The translations under genes were made by a program, and so were the position numbers. The notes beneath the pieces are model-generated. The model was not told the DNA's origin, made no database searches, and saw only the letters and a program-made list of their open reading frames with translations. Source: Actinomycetospora callitridis (GTDB lineage Bacteria > Actinomycetota > Actinomycetes > Mycobacteriales > Pseudonocardiaceae). Taken from it: a DNA stretch of 64,000 nucleotides. Below are positions 58,807-64,000 of this stretch, one piece after another (within the stretch, counting starts at the first letter, position 1; each line of letters opens with the position of its first letter). The stretch spans positions 124,001-188,000 of the forward strand of contig NZ_JAQZAK010000011.1 in the NCBI RefSeq assembly GCF_028737265.1, read 5' to 3'.

Positions 58807-58821
58807 AGGTAACTGTTACCT
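58807..58821. promoter_or_regulatory. TetR-type operator AGGTAACTGTTACCT
   Basis: Perfect 15-bp palindrome (arms AGGTAAC/GTTACCT around T), 32 nt before the MpaB-like gene start and AT-rich relative to its surroundings. Sites of this GGTAAC-type are common for TetR repressors. The tandem TetR gene convergent to this gene is a candidate binder. Confidence 0.65.
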
Positions 58822-58853
58822 TCTGTTGCAGATCACCATCGGAGGGAGTCGAC

Positions 58854-59897
58854 ATGGGTGTCGTGCGGCGGTCGGGGCGCGGGACAACGCAGCACGCCGA
58901 CTACGGGTTCTTCGGGCCGGAGTCGGTGACCTGGAAGGTGTGGTCCTACCCGACGTCCCTGGCTCTCGGCTTCCTGCGCGCCGTGGTGGTCGAGGAGCTC
59001 GACCCGTTCCTGCTCGCGTCGGTCGCGCAGTCCGGGCAGGTCCAGGCCCGCCCCCGCCTGCGCTACGACCGCACGATGCAGTACTTCGCGACGGTGAAGT
59101 TCGGCGACACCGCCTCCGTCCTCGCGGCCGCGGACACCCTCATGAAGATTCACGCGCGAGCGATCGGCACCGACCCGGTCACCGGGCGCCCGTTCGACGC
59201 CAACGACCCCGACTCGCAGCTGTGGATCCACCTCACCGCGTGGCACTCGATCCTCTACACCTACGAGGTGTTCGGGCCCGGGAAGCTCCCCGCGCACGAG
59301 GAGGAGCAGTACTGGGAGGAGTGCGCCCGCGCGGCGGAGTTCCAGACCATCGACCCCGCCGACGTGCCGCGCACCCGCGAGGGCATCCGCGCCTACTTCG
59401 AAGCCTACCGTCCGCGGCTGATCGCCTCCGAGGTCGCCCAGGGGATGATGGACTTCCTGCTCGACGCCGACACGATCGTGCTGCCGCCCGAGCTGCCGGC
59501 GCCGCTGCGGCGGCTGTTCACCGCGGCGACCCGGCGCGCCGTGATCGCCACGCTGCCCCGGTGGATGCGCCGCCTCGGTGGGACGCCGCAGCCCGCCGTC
59601 GTCGACGCCCTCGCGGTCGCGGTGACCCGCCCGGCCATCCGCCTGCTCGCGGCCAGCACCACCCTGCAGCTCGCACTGCTGAAGGTCGCGTCGCCGCGGA
59701 CGGTGCCGGTGCTGGAGCCGGTGCTGCGCGGGACCCCCGCGGTCGCCCCGGTCGTGTCGAGCCCCGCCGAGGCCTACGCCGCGCACGGGCCGACGCCGCG
59801 CGAGCAGTACGCCGCGCTGCTCGCCGCCCGCGCCCGGAAGGAGGGCCCCGCGCCCTACCCGCCGGCCCACCGCGAGCCGGTGCTGGACTTCGCCTGA
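58854..59897 (+). CDS. MpaB-like oxygenase (DUF2236 family)
   Basis: 347 residues from ATG 58854 behind GGAGGG. GFFGPESVTWKVWSYPTSLALGFLRAVVVEELDPFLLASV, MQYFATVKFGDTASVLAAADTLMKIHARAIG (H in MKIHARA), WIHLTAWHSILYTYEVFG, IRAYFEAYRPRL. The conserved His and Arg set is that of DUF2236/latex-clearing-like b-type heme oxygenases. Probably oxidises a hydrophobic substrate; actual one unknown. Confidence 0.88.
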   Translation: MGVVRRSGRGTTQHADYGFFGPESVTWKVWSYPTSLALGFLRAVVVEELDPFLLASVAQSGQVQARPRLRYDRTMQYFATVKFGDTASVLAAADTLMKIHARAIGTDPVTGRPFDANDPDSQLWIHLTAWHSILYTYEVFGPGKLPAHEEEQYWEECARAAEFQTIDPADVPRTREGIRAYFEAYRPRLIASEVAQGMMDFLLDADTIVLPPELPAPLRRLFTAATRRAVIATLPRWMRRLGGTPQPAVVDALAVAVTRPAIRLLAASTTLQLALLKVASPRTVPVLEPVLRGTPAVAPVVSSPAEAYAAHGPTPREQYAALLAARARKEGPAPYPPAHREPVLDFA

Positions 59898-59904
59898 GTG
59901 CTCG

Positions 59905-61062
59905 CTACCCCTCCGCCGCCAGCACCGCCTCGGCGAGGGCGGCGATCCGCGCCCGGACGCCGGGCTGCACGGCGAGGTGGGGGACGCGGGTCAGGCCGTT
60001 GATCAGCGCGAGCGCGGCGTGGACGAGCACCCGGGCCTCGGGTGCCGGGAGCCCGGGCCGCGCGGAGGTCAGGAGCGCGACCCACTCGGCGACGTAGTCG
60101 CGCTGCGAGCGCCGCAGTTCGTCGCGGCTCGGGGCGGGCAGGTGGATGACCTGCGAGACGAGGACGCTGACGATCTCGGGGTTGTCGGCGACGAAGGCCA
60201 TGTAGTCGGCAGCCAGCCGCGCCACGGCGTCCGGGGCGTCCCGCGCCCGCCCGAGCGCGTGGTGCAGGCCCAGCCAGAGCGCCTCGTTCCCGCGGTGCAG
60301 GGTGTGGAGCAGGAGATCGGGCTTCGTCGTGAAGTGCCGGTAGACGCTCGGCCCGGCGATGCCGGCCGCGGCGCCGATGTCCCCGAGGCCGACCGCCGGG
60401 TAGCCGCGCTCGCCGAAGAGCCGCGTCGCCGCCGCGAGCAGGGCCTCGCGACGGGAGGCCGGCGCGAGCACCGCCGGCCGCGCCGGGTCCGCCGAGGGCC
60501 CGGTCGCCGACGGCAGGGGCGTCGCGAGCACGGCCCGCGCCGCGCCCGCCAGCAGGGGCCGGAAGCGCGCGTCGTCGAGCTCGTAGCGGTGGTGCGACGG
60601 GCTGTCGACCACTGCCAGCGCGGCCCACGCGCGCAGGTCGGCCGTCGCCGGGTCGGGCTCGGCGCAGCGCGCGGCGACGACGCCCGCCACCGCCCGCAGG
60701 CGGTGGCGGATGGCGCGGCGCGCCTCCTCGGGCAGGTGCCCGGACTCCCGCTCCCAGAGCAGGCCGAACTCGCGGCGCTCCAGGGTCAGGGCGGCGAGGC
60801 CGTCGACGAGATCCGCACCTGCTGGCTCCGCGACCAGGCGCTCGATGCGCGTCAGGTGCTCGTCCAGGATGGCGAGCAGCAGCTCCTCCTTGCCGCGGAC
60901 GTGGCGGTACAGCGCGCTCGGCGCGATCCCCACCGCCGTCGCGACGTCCGCCATCCCGACCTGGTGGTAGCCCAGCGACCAGAACCGGGCCGCCGCCGCG
61001 GCGAGGATCTGCCGGCGACGGTCCCGGGGCCGCCGGCGCACCGGCGCGGCCGGTGACGTCAC
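59905..61062 (-). CDS. Tandem (fused) double TetR-family regulator
   Basis: 385 residues from GTG 61062, GTGA overlap with the enoyl-CoA hydratase gene. Two complete TetR N-domains: QILAAAAARFWSLGYHQVGMADVATAVGIAPSALYRHVRGKEELLL (about 18-62) and ALLAAATRLFGERGYPAVGLGDIGAAAGIAGPSVYRHFTTKPDLLL (about 208-252), each followed by a helical ligand domain. Twice the normal length. A single chain could fold as the usual dimer. Convergent with the MpaB-like gene. Confidence 0.92.
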   Translation of the reverse strand: MTSPAAPVRRRPRDRRRQILAAAAARFWSLGYHQVGMADVATAVGIAPSALYRHVRGKEELLLAILDEHLTRIERLVAEPAGADLVDGLAALTLERREFGLLWERESGHLPEEARRAIRHRLRAVAGVVAARCAEPDPATADLRAWAALAVVDSPSHHRYELDDARFRPLLAGAARAVLATPLPSATGPSADPARPAVLAPASRREALLAAATRLFGERGYPAVGLGDIGAAAGIAGPSVYRHFTTKPDLLLHTLHRGNEALWLGLHHALGRARDAPDAVARLAADYMAFVADNPEIVSVLVSQVIHLPAPSRDELRRSQRDYVAEWVALLTSARPGLPAPEARVLVHAALALINGLTRVPHLAVQPGVRARIAALAEAVLAAEG

Positions 61063-61919
61063 CGCTCGTCCCCGGGCACCCGCGGGGCGAAGCGCGGACG
61101 GCGGCGCTCGAGGAACGAGGTGACGCCCTCCACGCAGTCCGGCTCCCGGATCAGCTCGACGATCGTCCGGCTCTCCGCCTCGGACGCGGCCCCGGCGTCG
61201 GCGGGCGCGGCGCGCAGCAGCGCCTTGGTGGCCGCGACCGCCGTCGGCGACGTGCGGGCGGCGATCGTCCCGGCCCATTCCTGCGCCCACGCGAGCAGGT
61301 CATCCCGGGTCGTGGTCGAGGCGAGGAAGCCCGCGGCCTCGGCCTCGCGGGCGTCGACGAGGCGCCCGGAGAGCAGCCAGTCCGCCGCCCGGCCGGCGCC
61401 CACGACGCGCGGGAGGTGGTAGGTCGAGGCGCCCTCGGGGCAGACGCCGAGCCGCGTGAACGGGAACCCGATGCGGGTCTCGGGGGTCGCGACTCGCACG
61501 TCGGCGCCGAGCGCGACGGTCGCGCCGCCGCCCACCGCGTCGCCGCCCAGCGCCGCCACGACCGGCACGTCGAGCCGGGCCATCGCCGCCGTCACGCGGC
61601 CCGCCGGTTCGCGGTAGCCGGGCCGGTCGGCGCCGTCGGCGTCGAGGAGGTCCCGGAGCGCCTCCGGCCCGCGGGTGAGGTCCGCGCCGACGCTGAACGC
61701 GTCACCGGCCCCGGTGAGGACCACGGCCCGCACCTGCGCGTCGGCCCGGCAGGCGGCGAGCGCCCCGAGGAGGGCGTCCGCGAAGCCCGAGGTCAGCGCG
61801 TTGCGGGGCGGCCGGTCGAGGACGAGCGTCGCGACGCCGCCGTCGAGCGCGACCCGCACGACGCCGTCCTCCTCGCCGTCACGCGATGTGAACGACGATT
61901 CGCGCGCGGTGAGGGTCAC
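61059..61919 (-). CDS. Enoyl-CoA hydratase/isomerase family protein
   Basis: 286 residues from GTG 61919. ATLVLDRPPRNALTSGFADALL, VVLTGAGDAFSVGADLTRGP (oxyanion region), VPVVAALGGDAVGGGATVALGADVRVATPETRIGFPFTRLGVCPEGASTYHLPRVVG (PEGASTY with Glu). The Glu-164-like position is kept (Glu in CPEGAS), so hydratase activity is plausible. Upstream of the double TetR gene and divergent from an acyl-CoA ligase. Confidence 0.9.
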   Translation of the reverse strand: MTLTARESSFTSRDGEEDGVVRVALDGGVATLVLDRPPRNALTSGFADALLGALAACRADAQVRAVVLTGAGDAFSVGADLTRGPEALRDLLDADGADRPGYREPAGRVTAAMARLDVPVVAALGGDAVGGGATVALGADVRVATPETRIGFPFTRLGVCPEGASTYHLPRVVGAGRAADWLLSGRLVDAREAEAAGFLASTTTRDDLLAWAQEWAGTIAARTSPTAVAATKALLRAAPADAGAASEAESRTIVELIREPDCVEGVTSFLERRRPRFAPRVPGDER

Positions 61920-62140
61920 GCGACGGGCCGTTCCGTGAGCGTGATGACGCGCGCGCCGGCGATCGCGCCCGTCGACAGCAGGCCACCGGAGGTGATGTGC
62001 CCTCGTCCCATGCCGCTCCTCCCGCCCGAAACGGACACTTCCCCACCTCAGCGTGACGTGGTTCACTGACGCCGCCAGCTAATCACGGTTCACATCGCGT
62101 GGGCAACGACCCGGCCTGCACCGACACCGAGGACCCGGCC

Positions 62141-63688
62141 ATGGAGATCACCCAGGCGCTGCACCGCGCCGCCCAGCAGACCCCCGACCTGCCCGCGACG
62201 ATCGCGGGCGAGCGCGTCCGCACCTGGGCGGAGTGCCTCGATCGCGTGGCCCGTCTCGCCGGCGCGCTGCACGCACTCGGGGTGGGCCCGGGCGACCGCG
62301 TCGCGATGCTCTCGCTGAACTCCGACCGCTATCACGAGTACCTGTTCGCGGTGCCGTGGGCGGGCGGCGTCGTCACGCCGGTGAACATCCGCTGGAGCCC
62401 CGCGGAGATCGCGTTCTCGCTGGAGGACGCGGGCGCGACGATCCTGCTCGTCGACGACACGTTCGTCCCGGCCGTGCCCGCGGTCCTGGCGGCCGCGCCG
62501 GTCGTCCGCACCGTCGTCCACTGCGGCGACGGCGACGTGCCCGAGGGGATGGTGTCGTTCGAGGCGCTCGTCGCCGGGCACGAGCCGGTGCCGGACGCCC
62601 GCCGCGGCGGCGCCGAGCCCTACGGCGTCTACTACACCGGCGGCACGACGGGCACGCCCAAGGGCGTCGTGCTCAGCCACGCGAACCTGCTCGCCTCGGC
62701 GCTGGGCACGGCGGCCTCCGGCTCGTTCATGACCCCGGGCGGGCGCCTCCTGCACGCCGCGCCGATGTTCCACCTCGCCGACGGCGCCGCGTGGGTGGCG
62801 CGCAACGTCGTGGGCGGCACCCACGTGATCGTCCCGATGTTCACGCCGGCCGGGGTGGCCGACGCGATGGCCCGCCACGAGGTCACCGACGTCCTGCTCG
62901 TCCCCACGATGATCCAGATGCTGGTCGACGCCCCGGAGGCCGCCGAGGCCGACCTGACCCACCTGCGGAACCTCATCTACGGCGCGTCGCCGATCTCCGA
63001 GGCCGTCCTCGAGCGCGCCGCGAAGCGCCTGCCCGCCGCCGAGTTCACGCAGGCCTACGGGATGACCGAGCTCTCGCCGGTGGCGACGCTGCTCTCCCCC
63101 GCCGACCACGCCGTCGACCGGCTGCGGCGCTCGGCCGGGCGGGCCGCCCCGCACAGCGAGGTGCGGATCGTCGACGAGGAGGACCGCGAGGTCCCGCGCG
63201 GCACGGTCGGCGAGATCGTCTGCCGCGGCCCGCACGTCATGCTCGGCTACTGGAACCGCCCCGAGGAGACCGCGACGGCGCTGCGCGGCGGCTGGATGCA
63301 CACCGGGGACGGCGGACGGATGGACGACGAGGGCTACGTCTACGTCGTCGACCGGATCAAGGACATGATCGTCTCCGGCGGCGAGAACGTGTACTCGGTC
63401 GAGGTCGAGAACGCGCTGGCCAAGCACCCGGACGTCGCCTCGTGCGCGGTGATCGGCGTGCCCGACGACGAGTGGGGCGAGCGCGTGCACGCCGTGGTCG
63501 TGCCGGCCGCGGGCGCCACGCCCTCCGCCGACGCGCTCCGTGAGCACGTCAAGAGCCTGATCGCCGGCTACAAGGCGCCCCGCACCGTCGAGCTCCGCGA
63601 CGCCCTGCCGATCTCCGGCGCCGGCAAGATCCTCAAGCGCGAGCTGCGCGCCGAGCACTGGCAGGCGGGCGACCGCGGGGTCTCCTGA
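62141..63688 (+). CDS. Acyl-CoA synthetase (AMP-forming)
   Basis: 515 residues from ATG 62141 (AGGA 7 nt upstream; an upstream start at 62099 adds a non-family tail). YYTGGTTGTPKGVVLSHAN (P-loop), AYGMTELSPVATLL, GDGGRMDDEGYVYVVDRIKDMIVSGGENVYS and SGAGKILKREL (catalytic Lys). Makes CoA thioesters of a fatty or aromatic acid. Paralogue of 27053. Divergent from the enoyl-CoA hydratase, which may act in the same pathway. Confidence 0.92.
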   Translation: MEITQALHRAAQQTPDLPATIAGERVRTWAECLDRVARLAGALHALGVGPGDRVAMLSLNSDRYHEYLFAVPWAGGVVTPVNIRWSPAEIAFSLEDAGATILLVDDTFVPAVPAVLAAAPVVRTVVHCGDGDVPEGMVSFEALVAGHEPVPDARRGGAEPYGVYYTGGTTGTPKGVVLSHANLLASALGTAASGSFMTPGGRLLHAAPMFHLADGAAWVARNVVGGTHVIVPMFTPAGVADAMARHEVTDVLLVPTMIQMLVDAPEAAEADLTHLRNLIYGASPISEAVLERAAKRLPAAEFTQAYGMTELSPVATLLSPADHAVDRLRRSAGRAAPHSEVRIVDEEDREVPRGTVGEIVCRGPHVMLGYWNRPEETATALRGGWMHTGDGGRMDDEGYVYVVDRIKDMIVSGGENVYSVEVENALAKHPDVASCAVIGVPDDEWGERVHAVVVPAAGATPSADALREHVKSLIAGYKAPRTVELRDALPISGAGKILKRELRAEHWQAGDRGVS

Positions 63689-63717
63689 CCCCCCCCCGAG
63701 ACCCGGAGACCCCGCGG
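63673..63717. terminator. Bidirectional hairpin terminator
   Basis: CCGCGGGGTCTCC (63673-63685) pairs perfectly with GGAGACCCCGCGG (63705-63717) over a 19-nt loop with a run of nine C. The 5' arm begins inside the last codons of the ligase gene. It lies between convergent genes. Confidence 0.75.
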
Positions 63718-63728
63718 CCGGGCCGGCC

Positions 63729-64000
63729 TCAGAGCGCGGCGTACAGGGCGCCCTCGAAGTCCTGGTAGAGCTTCCAGGCCTCGTGCTCGGGGATGAAGGG
63801 CAGCGAGTTGGTGTAGATCGACGCGCACACACCGCTCGTGCGGTCGATGAAGAAGTGGGTGTTCAGCAGGCCCGCCCAGGCACCGGTCCAGGCGCGCCGG
63901 GCGCCGGGGATGTCGCGGGTGTTGAGCAGCAGCCCGTAGCCCCAGGTCCAGCCCTCGCCCAGCTTCAGGGTGTCGGTGATGGCCGGGTCCGCCGTCGCGA
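63729..64000 (-). CDS. Serine hydrolase / beta-lactamase-related protein, C-terminal part only
   Basis: Runs off the right edge; the last 90 codons are seen. GWTWGYGLLLNTRDIPGARRAWTGAWAGLLNTHFFIDRTSGVCASIYTNSLPF (split as motifs) matches the C-terminal part of class C beta-lactamase-like esterases, where GAWAGLLNTHFFIDR follows the KTG-like region. N-terminus and catalytic Ser lie outside the window. Confidence 0.82.
   Translation of the reverse strand, partial: ATADPAITDTLKLGEGWTWGYGLLLNTRDIPGARRAWTGAWAGLLNTHFFIDRTSGVCASIYTNSLPFIPEHEAWKLYQDFEGALYAAL

Noticed and set aside
63686..63704. Frameshift at the C-run
   Set aside because: The run of nine C is outside the coding frame, in the loop of the terminator after the ligase stop.

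Overview
This is a very GC-rich, gene-dense chromosomal window with many GTG starts and strongly G/C-ending codons. It comes from an actinomycete. The PrrA/PrrB two-component pair, small DUF1707, DUF2795, DUF3099, DUF4333 and DUF1540 proteins, STAS and RsbW-type partner-switch proteins, a large TetR repertoire and a sulfur leader peptide of the 'RRxHVDL' type fit a Pseudonocardiaceae-like member of the Actinomycetes; the genus cannot be fixed from sequence alone. I recognised no tRNA, rRNA, CRISPR array, transposase or phage gene.

Layout. (1) 1-3660 (minus): a form-II-like molybdenum hydroxylase large subunit translationally coupled to PxpB-like and PxpC-like carboxyltransferase/5-oxoprolinase genes, the last cut by the window edge. 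(2) 3954-17371: a DUF1540 Cys-rich protein, an ABC-like fragment behind a possible iron box, a methyltransferase-CorA-CPBP-hydrolase operon, an amidase, a secreted NGHG-repeat protein, a Sua5/YrdC protein, a STAS protein, a TauE/SafE permease, a DUF4333 protein, a PP2C phosphatase and an OmpR-type two-component system. (3) 17497-24790: a Pro/Gln/Gly-rich membrane protein, a cysteine-type leader peptide in front of a second TauE/SafE permease, a HAD hydrolase, an HTH gene with an inverted-repeat upstream region, prrAB and small membrane or lipoproteins. (4) 24909-36761: an aromatic/acyl-CoA block holding an enoyl-CoA hydratase, a low-GC alpha/beta hydrolase, a hexapeptide/Cys-repeat protein, an acyl-CoA ligase divergent from a TetR gene, and the tightly overlapping paaABCDEZI operon of aerobic phenylacetyl-CoA degradation. 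A CGAA-N6-TTCG palindrome occurs both in the ligase/TetR intergenic region and just before paaA.

(5) 36889-45497: DedA, an acyl-CoA dehydrogenase divergent from its likely TetR regulator, a secreted lipoprotein, a DGPF/YCII plus ECF42-type sigma factor pair, a DUF1707 protein, an acidic Asp-repeat protein, a deaminase, DUF2795 and STAS genes. (6) 45627-48698 (minus): a four-gene, fully overlapping cluster of acyl-CoA dehydrogenase-like protein, PIG-L deacetylase, NodS-like methyltransferase and family-2 glycosyltransferase, with no obvious textbook pathway. (7) 48863-58612: an amidase, a TetR/RidA divergent pair, an alpha/beta hydrolase, an NmrA-type reductase, a secreted nuclease with an Excalibur domain, an anti-sigma kinase, a SnoaL protein, an MFS transporter and DUF3099. 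(8) 58854-64000: an MpaB-like oxygenase with a TetR-type operator, a fused double-TetR regulator coupled to an enoyl-CoA hydratase, an acyl-CoA ligase and a truncated serine hydrolase.

Three near-perfect 40-bp palindromes of one family lie at gene 3' ends (9224, 37887, 43948) and in two cases supply the stop codon of the adjacent gene. A second hairpin family (arm AGCGAGGGACG) lies at 15.1 kb and 30.2-30.4 kb, and a 69-bp direct repeat containing a hairpin lies at 50.3 kb. Opposing genes often overlap at their 3' ends.
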